From contig CAYZSO010000003.1 in assembly GCA_964479695.1 (NCBI GenBank), positions 1-64,000 on the forward strand: DNA of 64,000 bases, in the 5' to 3' direction. Shown here one piece after another: positions 25,373-34,764 of the stretch. The notes beneath the pieces were generated by a model. That model did no database searches and was not told the origin of the DNA. It saw only the letters and a program-made list of their open reading frames with translations. The position numbers and the translations under genes were made by a program. Every line of letters starts with the position of its first letter. Position 1 is the stretch's first letter. Source of the stretch: JAAYZH01 sp964479695. GTDB lineage: Bacteria > Bacillota > Clostridia > Saccharofermentanales > Fastidiosipilaceae.

Positions 25373-27961
25373 ATGTCTGATCATACAATTATGGAGACTA
25401 ATTCCGGGGGTGATACTCGGAACAAGGACCTCCCAAACGACGCTATCCAAACGGCTCAACCTGTCCAAACGGCTCAACCAGTTCAAACTGCTCATCCCGT
25501 TCAAGATGATTGGCAAGAGCGCGTCAATAAAACCTTGGAACCGCTGGACATTTGGTACGATTTTCCTGTGCGCCCGGGATTTTACCTGCAAAACGGCGCA
25601 GTCGCCTTGCCGGGCGGGGTCAGTTTCACTGTCCATTCGGAGGGCGCAACCGCCATCGATTTACTTCTCTTTACGAAAAATGCAGAAGAACCCTACGCAA
25701 TCATCCCATTCCCGGAGAAATACCGGGTAGGCGACGTGTACTCCATGATCGTATTTGATCTGGACATTACCAATCTCGAATACGCCTTCCGTTTAGACGG
25801 ACCCTATAATCCGCAGCGCGGGCAGTACTTTGACAGGAAACAAGCAGTCATCGACCCTTACGCCCGCCAGGTCATCATTCGTTCCGAACAAACCGGCAAA
25901 CAGAAAAACCGTTATCCCTACCGCGCCGCCGTGACGGTCGATACCTTCGACTGGGGGCGCGCGCAGCCTCCGAAAATCAAACAAGATGAAATGATCATCT
26001 ATGAAATGCATGTCAAGAGTTTTACCGCATCGTTCACTTCCGATGTACATGCCAGAGGAACTTTCGCCGGAATCATTGAGAAAATCCCATATCTCAAGAG
26101 CTTGGGCATCAATGTCGTCGAGCTCATGCCGGTTTTTGAATTCGACTCCGTAGGCTCAGCACGTGTCCATGAGGGGAAACTCCTGACCGACTACTGGGGG
26201 TATAACCCCGTCAGTTTCTTTGCACCGAATAAGGATTATTCATCGCATAGTGAACTTCATATTGAAGGCGATGAATTCAAACAAATGGTGAAAGCCCTCC
26301 ACAACAACGGCATCGAAATCATCTTGGACGTTGTGTTCAACCACACGGCAGAGGGGGATGAGCGGGGGCCTTACATAAACTTCCGCGGCTTTGATAATAA
26401 AATATACTACATGCTCACCCCGGACGGGCACTACTTGAATTTCTCCGGTTGCGGCAACACGTTAAACGCCAACCACCCGATTGTGCGACAGATGATTCTG
26501 GATAGCCTCCGCTATTGGGTAACCGCTTACCATATTGACGGATTCCGTTTCGATTTGGCCTCCATTTTGGGGCGCCGCGAAGACGGAACCCCGATGAGTG
26601 ACCCGCCGCTCTTGGAGTCTTTGGCCTATGACCCGATTCTCAAAAACGTCGAGCTCATCGCTGAAGCCTGGGACGCCGGTGGCCTCTACCAGGTCGGCAG
26701 TTTCCCCTCGTGGAACCGCTGGGCGGAGTGGAATGGCCGCTATCGCGACGACATGCGCTGCTTCTTAAAAGGTGATTACGGCATGGCTGGAAAAGCAGCC
26801 GACCGCATTACCGGCTCTCGCGACCTTTATCCGATTGAAACCCGAGGCACTCATGCTTCCGTGAACTTCATCACTTGCCATGACGGCTTCACCCTCAACG
26901 ATCTTTACAGTTTCAACGAGAAGCATAACTTGGCGAATGGCTGGAACAACACCGATGGGGAGAACAATAACAACAGTTGGAACTGCGGGGCAGAAGGGGA
27001 CACCCAGGATCCCAATATCTTAGCCCTGCGCCAAAGACTCATGTTGAATGCTTGCGTTGTTTTACTGGCCTCCATTGGCACACCGATGATCCTGTCCGGT
27101 GATGAATTCAGAAACACACAGTACGGCAATAATAACCCCTACTGTCAAGACAATGAAATTTCCTGGCTTGATTGGACAATGCTGGAGAAGAATCGCACCT
27201 ATTTCGAATTCTGGCGTAAAATGATCCGCTTCCGCAAGCATCACCCGATTCTCAGGGGCAGCAGCAAGCCTGCCACCTGTGGCCTGCCCGAAACCTCAAA
27301 ACATGGGAAGAAACCTTGGTATCTGGGCGACGATCCGAATAATCACTTCGTGGGGATCCTGTTTGCGGGACGAGATGAATTTGACCTGCGCGACGAGGTG
27401 ATCTATCTGGGCGTGAACGCAGGCTGGGAGCGCATACCGGTTTTGCTTCCCGATCTGCCCCATCACGAATTTTGGTATCAAATTATTGATACTTCGCTTC
27501 CACTTGAAACGAATTTCAACGAGGATATCGACGAAGCTCCGATCCTTGATAATTACGTGGTCATGGAGCCTCGTTCCGTTGTTCTCCTGCTGGCCCATCC
27601 GCTCGAGAGTTGGAATCAAGCCGAAGACGCCAGAAATACAGCTATGCTGCGCTTCACCATGAGGCAACACAGCGGGAATGACCAATATCGTTACCACATC
27701 GATGATGAGATTACGAGCGGTTCTTACACCTCTTGGAGTGTGAAACCTTCCGCTCCTCCGACTCGCAAAGCAGAGCACCCGGATTGGAAGAAGTATCTCG
27801 GTTTGCCTTTAGGAACGGAAACGAGGGACTCCAATACTCCTGAAGGTTCAGAATCGCAAATTCCAGAGGCGCAAGATTCAAGACCCCAAGATTCGGAACA
27901 GCAAGGCTCGGAGGCCCAGCCACCTGATCCGCAGGTCACCGATGAGACCACCAAGCCTTAG
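25373..27961 (+). CDS. glgX: Glycogen debranching enzyme (GlgX/isoamylase type)
   Basis: Hydrolyses alpha-1,6 branches in glycogen or related glucans. At 862 aa it has an N-terminal CBM48-like domain (about 55-180) and a GH13 catalytic barrel with LDVVFNHTAEG (region I), GFRFDLASILG (nucleophile Asp, about 395), VELIAEAWD (acid Glu) and FITCHDGFTLND (region IV), then a C-terminal beta domain. Low-complexity repeats sit at both ends: TAQPVQTAQPVQ near residue 25 and a Gln/Ser/Glu-rich tail. GGAGA lies 9 nt before the ATG. Confidence 0.9.
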   Translation: MSDHTIMETNSGGDTRNKDLPNDAIQTAQPVQTAQPVQTAHPVQDDWQERVNKTLEPLDIWYDFPVRPGFYLQNGAVALPGGVSFTVHSEGATAIDLLLFTKNAEEPYAIIPFPEKYRVGDVYSMIVFDLDITNLEYAFRLDGPYNPQRGQYFDRKQAVIDPYARQVIIRSEQTGKQKNRYPYRAAVTVDTFDWGRAQPPKIKQDEMIIYEMHVKSFTASFTSDVHARGTFAGIIEKIPYLKSLGINVVELMPVFEFDSVGSARVHEGKLLTDYWGYNPVSFFAPNKDYSSHSELHIEGDEFKQMVKALHNNGIEIILDVVFNHTAEGDERGPYINFRGFDNKIYYMLTPDGHYLNFSGCGNTLNANHPIVRQMILDSLRYWVTAYHIDGFRFDLASILGRREDGTPMSDPPLLESLAYDPILKNVELIAEAWDAGGLYQVGSFPSWNRWAEWNGRYRDDMRCFLKGDYGMAGKAADRITGSRDLYPIETRGTHASVNFITCHDGFTLNDLYSFNEKHNLANGWNNTDGENNNNSWNCGAEGDTQDPNILALRQRLMLNACVVLLASIGTPMILSGDEFRNTQYGNNNPYCQDNEISWLDWTMLEKNRTYFEFWRKMIRFRKHHPILRGSSKPATCGLPETSKHGKKPWYLGDDPNNHFVGILFAGRDEFDLRDEVIYLGVNAGWERIPVLLPDLPHHEFWYQIIDTSLPLETNFNEDIDEAPILDNYVVMEPRSVVLLLAHPLESWNQAEDARNTAMLRFTMRQHSGNDQYRYHIDDEITSGSYTSWSVKPSAPPTRKAEHPDWKKYLGLPLGTETRDSNTPEGSESQIPEAQDSRPQDSEQQGSEAQPPDPQVTDETTKP

Positions 27962-28006
27962 TTCACGTAGTACGCTCATGCAGAGCAAGAAGATATGGGA
28001 GAGAAG

Positions 28007-29107
28007 ATGTATTTTCGCAATGATTATTCAGAAACCTGCCACCCCGCGGTCCTGGAGGCACTAGCCGCTCAGCAGGGCGTTCGCAGTAAGGGTTACGGTG
28101 AGGATGAATTTACGGCCAAAGCCGCCTCCACCATCAGACGTTTGGCTGGTTCTGAAGATTTGTCAGTCCACTTTTTGGCCGGCGGAACGGTCAGTAATCT
28201 GGTGGCGATCAGCTCGGCACTCTGGCCACATGAGGCGGTGCTTGCCGCAGAGACTGCGCACATCAATGTTCATGAAACGGGCGCGATTGAAGCTTCCGGT
28301 CACAAAATTTTGACAGTCAGCACGGTTGACGGCAAATTGCGCCCGCAAGACGTAGAGCCAATTCTTAAGATTCATCAAGATCCGGCGCGTGTGAAACCCC
28401 GTATGGTCTACATTTCTAACAGCACAGAAGTCGGCACCATTTACAAGAAGGCAGAACTTGAAACACTTTCCGCTTACTGTCGGGAAAAGAAGTTGCTGCT
28501 GTTCCTCGATGGAGCGCGCTTGGGGGCTGCTTTGGCCAGCCCAAAAAATGATCTGACCTTAACGGATATCGCCCAATTGACCGATATGTTCTATATCGGG
28601 GGAACGAAAAACGGCGCGCTTTTCGGAGAGGCACTGGTGACGAACCTGCAGATGGGCGAGGAGATGCCCCGGCTCATCAAGAACCGCGGCGCCATGCTGG
28701 CGAAGGGCTTCGTCCCCGCAATCATGTTCGAACGTTTGCTGGAGACGGCTGGCGGCGACAAGGCCGAACAAGTTGAGGATACCTTATATTTTTCACTCGC
28801 TGCCGAGGCCAACCGCTACGCCTTCTCGCTGGCGGATCTTTTCACCTCGCGAGGTTTTACGTTGACCTGGCCTGCCGAGAGTAACCAAATTTTCGTCACG
28901 CTGCCACTGGCCGTGCGTGATTATTTAGCGGCGAACGAAGTGGTGTTCGAAGTGGATCATGAAACGGATGAGCAGGCGGTTTGTCGCTTTGTTCTGACCG
29001 CGACAACCACAGCGGCAGAAATTGACCAGCTGGAGGCTGTATTGGAGGCTGCGTTGGATGGAGCGTTAGAGGCTGTGTCGGAGGGAGCAAGCAATGGGCG
29101 ATTCTGA
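28007..29107 (+). CDS. Low-specificity threonine aldolase family enzyme
   Basis: A 366-aa PLP enzyme of the beta-eliminating lyase fold. It begins MYFRNDYSETCHPAVLEAL, and the PLP lysine lies in FYIGGTKNGALFGEAL (about 205). HVNETGAIE-like HINVHETGAIE and LDGARLGAAL (the Asp contacting the PLP nitrogen) are present. Expected reaction: L-threonine or allo-threonine to glycine and acetaldehyde. The start at 28007 has GGGAGAG upstream; an ATG at 27995 is possible. The C-terminus is an Ala/Glu repeat (LEAALDGALEAVSEGA) and overlaps the next gene by 14 bp. Confidence 0.85.
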   Translation: MYFRNDYSETCHPAVLEALAAQQGVRSKGYGEDEFTAKAASTIRRLAGSEDLSVHFLAGGTVSNLVAISSALWPHEAVLAAETAHINVHETGAIEASGHKILTVSTVDGKLRPQDVEPILKIHQDPARVKPRMVYISNSTEVGTIYKKAELETLSAYCREKKLLLFLDGARLGAALASPKNDLTLTDIAQLTDMFYIGGTKNGALFGEALVTNLQMGEEMPRLIKNRGAMLAKGFVPAIMFERLLETAGGDKAEQVEDTLYFSLAAEANRYAFSLADLFTSRGFTLTWPAESNQIFVTLPLAVRDYLAANEVVFEVDHETDEQAVCRFVLTATTTAAEIDQLEAVLEAALDGALEAVSEGASNGRF

Positions 29108-29726
29108 AATTCGTGAAAAAGGGGCCGAGCTTTTCGCCCTTGCTGATGAAGATAACCGCAAAAGGCTGGAGTTCATCATTGAACTGGACAAAATGAAAAG
29201 TATCATCCGCCACACCTATCTCGCTGACCAGAGCCGGCCTGAAACAGATGCGGAACACTCTTGGCAGCTCGCCATGATGGCTTTGGTTCTGGCACCTGAA
29301 GCCCCGGCCGGCACAGACATAGCCAAAGTCGTCACCATGTGCCTCGTCCATGACCTTGTTGAAATTTACGCGGGCGACACGTATGCCTATGACAAAACCG
29401 GCAACGAGTCCAAAACCGCCCGCGAACTGGCTTCTGCCGACAAACTCTACGCTATGCTTCCCGGCGCGGAAGGCCCGGCCCTACGCGCTTACTGGGAGGA
29501 ATTCGAGGCGATGGAAACGCCGGAAGCCCGCTTCGCCAATGCCCTCGACCGCCTTCAGCCAATGATGCTGAATGCTTTCAGCGACGGGCGGAGTTGGGTC
29601 GAAAATCAGGTCACCGTGGATGACGTATTGAAACGCGCGGAACCGATCCGCAGCGAGTTGCCGAAGCTCTGGCCGATGATGGAAAATTTGATACGGAAAA
29701 GTTTTGAAAAGGGGCTCCTGCTGTAA
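29094..29726 (+). CDS. HD-domain phosphohydrolase (YfbR-like 5'-nucleotidase family)
   Basis: A 210-aa soluble protein with the HD metal site: DAEHSWQLAMMAL (first His), LVHDLVEIYAGD (HD pair) and a later Asp in ANALDRLQPMML. This matches the YfbR/HDDC2 group acting on nucleoside monophosphates. GGAGGGAG lies inside the preceding gene, indicating coupling to the aldolase gene. Confidence 0.78.
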   Translation: MGDSEIREKGAELFALADEDNRKRLEFIIELDKMKSIIRHTYLADQSRPETDAEHSWQLAMMALVLAPEAPAGTDIAKVVTMCLVHDLVEIYAGDTYAYDKTGNESKTARELASADKLYAMLPGAEGPALRAYWEEFEAMETPEARFANALDRLQPMMLNAFSDGRSWVENQVTVDDVLKRAEPIRSELPKLWPMMENLIRKSFEKGLLL

Positions 29727-29767
29727 AAAAGTCTCCTGTTGAAAAAGAGACTCCTGCTGTAAACAGA

Positions 29768-29805
29768 ATCACCGCAGAACTTTACATGTAAAGTTCTGCG
29801 GTGAT
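29768..29805. terminator. Bidirectional hairpin terminator, CCGCAGAACTTTA family
   Basis: ATCACCGCAGAACTTTA-catg-TAAAGTTCTGCGGTGAT is a perfect 17-bp stem between convergent genes, with TTAATTTT following on the plus strand. Confidence 0.85.
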
Positions 29806-29814
29806 TTAATTTTC

Positions 29815-29862
29815 GGGCCTTCATCAGGCCTTCATCAGCCCCTCATCAACCCCTCATCAGCC
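29815..29862. repeat. 10-11-bp tandem repeat
   Basis: Four to five units of CCTTCATCAG / CCCTCATCAA run up to and into the 3' end of fabV. Confidence 0.65.
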
Positions 29863-31050
29863 GCGGCCAATGTTGGTCAGTAAATCCACGTCTTTCGTGT
29901 AGTCGACGTTTGGCAATTTGAAGCCGAAGAGCTGGTAGAAATCTTCCCAGTACCCTTCGAGGTCGCAGTATTTCGACACATTTTCGGTGTTCACGACACT
30001 CCAAGCAGCGGTGACAGGGTCTTGAACCAGGGAAGACATCTCCCAGTCGTCCAGACGAATCAGCTTCTCGTCGTCGGTGACGATGGTTCCGGTTTCCGTA
30101 ACCACACGGTCCGAAAGCATGCGGTACATCTGCTCAATACAGCCTTCGTGAGTGCCAAGTCGCTTCATCACTTTGAACAAGATTGAAATATAAAGACCGA
30201 TGGAAGGGATGGCGGAGGACGCCTGGGTTACTACGGCCTTATTGATGGAAACATATGCTTGGTACTTGTCCTCATAGGTTACCCGCATGCGCTCAGCCGT
30301 CTCGTACAGATCCTGTTTCGCATGACCAATACTGCCGGTATAGTAGATCCCTTGAGTGATCTTGGGTCCGATATAAGAATACGCGAGCGTGATCGCGCCT
30401 TCATTCAAGGCGTCATTCTCGTCCAGGAAATGCATCCAGTCTTCCCAGTCACTGCCGCCCATAACCATGACCGTGTCGTAGACTTCAGTATCCGTGGCGG
30501 GTTCGATCGTCGCTTCGCCAATCGTGTTATCGGCTAAATTCAGCGTTTTATTCGTGTAGGGTTCTCCCACGGGCTTGATCACAGAGTTGTAGACCGTTCC
30601 GTCAGCCATGGTGCGTCTGGGTGCGGCCAAAGAATACACCACCAAATCGAGCTTCTCTCCGGGGACGAGTTCGCGGAAGCGCCGGAGCGTTTCTTCTTTA
30701 CCCTCCAGGGAATAGGCATCGGCATTAATGGTCACAGCCGCCAAGCCGTCAGCCTCAGCAAAGGACAGAAATGCTTCATTATTGTAGAAGCCAGCCGAGG
30801 CAGTACGCTTGTCCGATGCCGGACGCTCGTACATCACGCCCACAGTATTTGCACCCATTCCCCAGGCCGCAGAAATGCGAGTCGCAAGTCCATAGCCGGT
30901 TGAAGAGCCAATGACCAACACATTCTTGATTTTGCCTTCGATTTTCTTCTGGCCTTTGACATAGTCGATTTGTTCCCGGACATGCTCGCGGCAGCCATCA
31001 GGATGGGCGGTTGTGCAGATATACTGCCTGATCTTCGGTTCGATAATCAT
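29857..31050 (-). CDS. fabV: Trans-2-enoyl-CoA/ACP reductase, FabV/TER type
   Basis: A 397-aa NAD(P)H-dependent reductase of enoyl thioesters, used in fatty acid synthesis or in butyrate-type fermentation. Key elements: VLVIGSSTGYGLATRISAAW (nucleotide-binding, about 45), VYSLAAPRRT, and the Y-x8-K active-site pair in IYYTGSIGHAKQDL (about 235-244). Length and motifs match the FabV family (~395-400 aa). AAGGAGAG precedes the ATG. Single gene, convergent with the HD gene. Confidence 0.92.
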   Translation of the reverse strand: MIIEPKIRQYICTTAHPDGCREHVREQIDYVKGQKKIEGKIKNVLVIGSSTGYGLATRISAAWGMGANTVGVMYERPASDKRTASAGFYNNEAFLSFAEADGLAAVTINADAYSLEGKEETLRRFRELVPGEKLDLVVYSLAAPRRTMADGTVYNSVIKPVGEPYTNKTLNLADNTIGEATIEPATDTEVYDTVMVMGGSDWEDWMHFLDENDALNEGAITLAYSYIGPKITQGIYYTGSIGHAKQDLYETAERMRVTYEDKYQAYVSINKAVVTQASSAIPSIGLYISILFKVMKRLGTHEGCIEQMYRMLSDRVVTETGTIVTDDEKLIRLDDWEMSSLVQDPVTAAWSVVNTENVSKYCDLEGYWEDFYQLFGFKLPNVDYTKDVDLLTNIGRG

Positions 31051-31206
31051 AAGAGTTACTCTCCTTGTTTTACAATCACAAGGTTATGGTAGCATAATGA
31101 CAGCAGAAAATTGTCACGCTTTCTTGGCCAAAGCCGCACAAACCACCCTCAGTCCACTTTCTCTTAACGTATTTTCAACAAATTTCTTCGTTTGATCTTG
31201 TATACT

Positions 31207-31254
31207 ATGTCTAGCACTGAATTGCCTAGCACTGAATCGTCTAGCACTGAATCT
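31207..31254 (+). repeat. 15-bp tandem repeat immediately before the mscS ribosome-binding site
   Basis: Three units CTAGCACTGAATTGC / CTAGCACTGAATCGT / CTAGCACTGAATCTA. The last runs directly into AGGAGG. A TATACT box lies just upstream at 31201. Confidence 0.85.
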
Positions 31255-31266
31255 AGGAGGAGCCAC

Positions 31267-32310
31267 ATGTCGACAGAACAATGGATTCAGACCGGGATCG
31301 CCACCGCCTGTCTGCTTGTCATCTTTTTTTTACGTGAGAAAATCGCGGATCTTTTATTGAAAGGCATATTTTTGGGCCTTCGCAAGAGCAATCCGGCGAA
31401 AGCCGATCGGATCCGCCCCGCCCTCGTGAAGCCTCTGGGCTGGTTTCTGGTCTGCGGTGTCGCGCTGATTCTCCTGCCGGTTTTCCCTTTTCCGGCGGTG
31501 CTCACCGACTTTCTCCGGAAACTCCTCAATTCCTTGCTGATCATCATCGCGTTCTGGACTCTCTACGACACCGTCCGCCATTTGCTGGATGAAGTCGAAT
31601 CGCATAGCAGCGAACTTCCTTCCCAGCTGACCGTAACAGCTCGCAAATATTTGAGTTCCGCTGTGCTGGTCTTCGTCATTGTTCTCGGCATCATCATGGT
31701 GCTGGAGCAGTGGCTCACCAATCTCAGCGGCCTTCTGACCTCACTCGGTATCGGCGGTCTCGCGGTCGCCCTCGCCGCCCAAGACACAGCATCGAATCTT
31801 GTCGCGGGCCTCGCTATCATGTTGGATAAACCCTTTGATGTCGGCGACTGGATTGAGACGAACTCCTCTTCAGGCAAAGTTTCGGGTACCGTGACAACCA
31901 TAGGGCTTCGCTCCAGCCGAGTTCGGGCAATTGATGGCAGCACCCTTACGGTGCCGAACTCGATCTTGGGCTCTGCTGTGATTGTGAATGGCACGAAACG
32001 CCAGATCCGCCTCGCAGACCTTGAGATTCCGCTTCGTCAAACGTCCACGGATGTGTTGGAAAAGTTCCGGGGGGAGGTGCTGGCGGCTTTGGCCAAAGAC
32101 CCCGGAGTCATCGAAAATACGGCATCCTTCTACTTCACCGGCTACGGACGCGACGCACTGATCTGGCGCTGCCGCTTCCAAACCACCGACGATTACGGCC
32201 AACATATGGAAATTACGCACCGAGTCAACCTAACCATCTCCCGCTTGGCTGAAGAAGCAAACATCAGCCTTGCACCCATAGCCACCGATCCTACAAGCAA
32301 TCAGAAATGA
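31267..32310 (+). CDS. MscS-family mechanosensitive channel
   Basis: About 347 aa. Three hydrophobic segments in the first 150 residues precede the pore helix and beta domain: GLLTSLGIGGLAVALAAQDTASNLVAGLAIMLDKPFDVGDWIE (about 155-200, given here only to mark the region start) includes the A/G-rich TM3 characteristic of MscS. SGTVTTIGLRSSRVRAIDGS and VPNSILGS follow. The C-terminal domain is short (to TDPTSNQK). Likely releases solutes on hypo-osmotic shock. The start at 31267 has AGGAGG 6 nt upstream. Confidence 0.85.
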   Translation: MSTEQWIQTGIATACLLVIFFLREKIADLLLKGIFLGLRKSNPAKADRIRPALVKPLGWFLVCGVALILLPVFPFPAVLTDFLRKLLNSLLIIIAFWTLYDTVRHLLDEVESHSSELPSQLTVTARKYLSSAVLVFVIVLGIIMVLEQWLTNLSGLLTSLGIGGLAVALAAQDTASNLVAGLAIMLDKPFDVGDWIETNSSSGKVSGTVTTIGLRSSRVRAIDGSTLTVPNSILGSAVIVNGTKRQIRLADLEIPLRQTSTDVLEKFRGEVLAALAKDPGVIENTASFYFTGYGRDALIWRCRFQTTDDYGQHMEITHRVNLTISRLAEEANISLAPIATDPTSNQK

Positions 32311-32317
32311 GGTATTT

Positions 32318-33070
32318 ATGTCTACTGCAACCGAACTTTATCTAATCCGCCATGCCGCCACGGAGCTCAACCACACCGGTTATTTCCAGGGCTCTTCCGA
32401 TATTCCTCTCAATGAGGCTGGTTTTGAACAAGCAGAGTTTTTGAAGAAACGATTTCTCGATGCCGGCACGAAAATCGACAAAATTTACGTCAGCAATCTC
32501 GTTCGCACCCAACAGACGATTGCGCCTTTGGCCGAAGCCTTAGGCCTAACGCCCATCGTCATGCCCGGCCTGCAAGAAATCGACGGCGGCGACATGGAGA
32601 TGCGCTCGCACACCGACAACGTTCGCGACTACCCGGAAACCATGGAAAATATCATGTTGCATCCGTACCGCGTAGAGATGCCCAATGGCGAGAGCGGCGC
32701 GCAAGTCTACGAACGCGTTGTGCGCGCCTTCCTTGAAATTTGCCGGGAAAACCCCGGCAAGACCGTGATTGTCGTGAGCCACGGCTTCGCGCTCCAGATG
32801 CTGAGCTCTTTCTTGACCGGCACGCCGCCGGAAGACACCGAACGTCTGATCTCAGCCAATACCGGCGTCTCGCATGTCTTCTACCAAGGCGGTCCCGATG
32901 CCGCTGACGAGAACCAAGGCAGCCGGATTCGGGTCGATTATTTCTACGACGCGTCGCACTTGCCGGTCAAATGGCAGGTCGGCCTGGAAAACCAGAATAC
33001 CGAAAAGTACAAAGCGCATCGCGCCGGTGCCGCAAATACGAGTGCGAGTGCGAGTACCGCAGAACTTTAA
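32318..33070 (+). CDS. Histidine phosphatase superfamily protein (phosphoglycerate mutase-like)
   Basis: A 250-aa protein. The catalytic motif YLIRHAATELN is at residues 8-18, with the second His in VIVVSHGFALQM (about 155). This is the branch-1 histidine phosphatase pattern (GpmB/CobC-like); the substrate is unknown. The last residues (NTSASASTAEL) are a short repeat, and the final three codons plus stop lie inside the following terminator hairpin. Confidence 0.82.
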   Translation: MSTATELYLIRHAATELNHTGYFQGSSDIPLNEAGFEQAEFLKKRFLDAGTKIDKIYVSNLVRTQQTIAPLAEALGLTPIVMPGLQEIDGGDMEMRSHTDNVRDYPETMENIMLHPYRVEMPNGESGAQVYERVVRAFLEICRENPGKTVIVVSHGFALQMLSSFLTGTPPEDTERLISANTGVSHVFYQGGPDAADENQGSRIRVDYFYDASHLPVKWQVGLENQNTEKYKAHRAGAANTSASASTAEL

Positions 33071-33086
33071 ATGTAAAGTTCTGCGG
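33057..33086. terminator. Hairpin terminator overlapping the phosphatase stop codon
   Basis: CCGCAGAACTTTA and TAAAGTTCTGCGG-type arms around AATG. The stop codon TAA (33068-33070) lies within the left arm and loop. Confidence 0.8.
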
Positions 33087-33189
33087 CGGCGCCACAATGA
33101 GGCCAAATGATACAGCAAGATTACACACCCAGCTCACTTGTTATTAATTTTTAATCTTCTCCTAACGTGCGTTCTGAAAATTGTTGTAG

Positions 33190-33323
33190 AATGGACTTAG
33201 GAGTCAAGATTTTGTGGTCTGCTAATGCCTTGACCACAAGGGATTGACCATTTGGAGGGAGCACGATGCCCCCAGGGAGCTCAGATACTTGTTCCCTCCG
33301 TTAGGGAAAGGCGGACGATAATC
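33190..33323 (+). other. Possible structured leader of the PIN-PhoH gene
   Basis: Two hairpins are visible: GTGGTC...GACCAC (33214-33237) and GGAGGGA...TCCCTCC (33255-33300). A TAGAAT-like -10 lies near 33187. No known riboswitch consensus recognised. Confidence 0.4.
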
Positions 33324-34691
33324 GTGCGAAAAACCTACATATTGGACACGAATGTCCTGATTCAGGCTCCGTATGCACTGGAATGTTTCGAGGACAACCA
33401 AGTGATCCTGCCCGTTGCCGTACTTGAGGAGTTAGACGGTCTCAAGATTGCGGAAGGTGAACGTGGCATCAACGCCAGGCAGGCAATCCGTTACATCGAG
33501 GAATGCCGGAAGTTAGGCAACCTCACTGAAGGTGTGGAGCTCGCGAATGGCGGCAATCTCAAGGTGGAAATTAACCATGTCGATGAGGTTTTGCCGGCAG
33601 GCTTCGTGGAGAACAAGGCGGATAACCGAATCCTGAAGGTCTGCCAAGGGCTTAAGCATCAAGGTCTGAATCCGATTTTGGTGACAAAGGATATTATTGT
33701 GAGGATCAAGGCGCAGATCATGGATATTGCGGCTGAAGACTTCACAACGGAGCAAGCCCCGGTTGCCGCAGCGCAATATTCAGGCCGCCAGACAGTCTAT
33801 GTTCCTGAGGAAGAATTTGCGACTTTTAAGAGCGGCATTGATCCGGATCTTGTGTATACAGTTGACGAGCAAGGGCAACACCATAAGGTCTCACCGGTTG
33901 CGAATCAGTTTTTTGTTTTGGAAGCCGACCAGTCGAACCGGAAGACGCTTCTGGGGCGTTACGATGGTGAGAAAATTGTGCCGCTCCGTTATCAGAAGAA
34001 TCACCCCTATGGTGTCAGTCCACGCAATGTCGGGCAGTATTTTCTCCAAGAGGCTTTGATGACGGATGCGGATAAGGCGCCTTTGGTCATCGTGAAAGGC
34101 AAGGCCGGCACAGCGAAGACGTTTTATTCCCTGGCTGTTGGTTTGGAAAAGATCGTTCAGGAAGAGGATCGCCAGTATCGCAAAATTCTCATTTGCCGAC
34201 CAAACGCACAGTTTGATGACGACATCGGTTTCCTGCCGGGCGATGAGCAAGAGAAAATCGCCCCACTGATCCGCCCGATTATCGACAATCTGGAAATTCT
34301 GGTTGACCAGGATGAGAAGCAGCGTTTTACGAACGAAAAGGAACTGAAGGGCAAAATTGACGAACTCTTCGACCGAGAGATTATTACGTCACAAGCCATG
34401 AATTTCATTCGCGGCCGCTCGATTACGCAGACCTATTTAATCATTGACGAAGCGCAAAATCTTACGCCGAAACAGGCCAAAGGCATTATCACACGCGCCG
34501 GCAAAGGGACGAAAATTATCCTTTTGGGCGACCCCAACCAGATTGACCACCCCTTGCTTGATGAGCGGACGAATGGCCTGAGCTATGCTTCGGAGAAGAT
34601 GAAGGGCTCACCTCTTTGCTATCAAGTGTCCCTTCTGGAATCAGAGTGTGAGCGATCGGCTTTGGCCGGAGACGCCATCATGCGGATGTAA
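33324..34691 (+). CDS. PIN-PhoH family ATPase (YlaK-like)
   Basis: About 455 aa. An N-terminal PIN domain (YILDTNVLIQAP, EELDGLK, INARQAIRYI) with conserved acidic residues of a nuclease fold, then a PhoH ATPase domain from about 250 with Walker A VKGKAGTAKTFYSLAVGLE and Walker B LIIDEAQNLTP. Such PIN-PhoH proteins are proposed RNA helicase/nucleases. The P-loop reads GKAGTAKT, with Ala where GTGKT is more usual. The start is GTG at 33324 with AGGCGGA 6-8 nt upstream; the reading frame is open back to 33252 but without a site. Confidence 0.85.
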   Translation: MRKTYILDTNVLIQAPYALECFEDNQVILPVAVLEELDGLKIAEGERGINARQAIRYIEECRKLGNLTEGVELANGGNLKVEINHVDEVLPAGFVENKADNRILKVCQGLKHQGLNPILVTKDIIVRIKAQIMDIAAEDFTTEQAPVAAAQYSGRQTVYVPEEEFATFKSGIDPDLVYTVDEQGQHHKVSPVANQFFVLEADQSNRKTLLGRYDGEKIVPLRYQKNHPYGVSPRNVGQYFLQEALMTDADKAPLVIVKGKAGTAKTFYSLAVGLEKIVQEEDRQYRKILICRPNAQFDDDIGFLPGDEQEKIAPLIRPIIDNLEILVDQDEKQRFTNEKELKGKIDELFDREIITSQAMNFIRGRSITQTYLIIDEAQNLTPKQAKGIITRAGKGTKIILLGDPNQIDHPLLDERTNGLSYASEKMKGSPLCYQVSLLESECERSALAGDAIMRM

Positions 34692-34764
34692 GTTTTATTT
34701 CTGTGCGGTGCAACATGTGTTACAATAGAAAATCGAATTTACCTAGATTTTTGAAAGGGCATTC

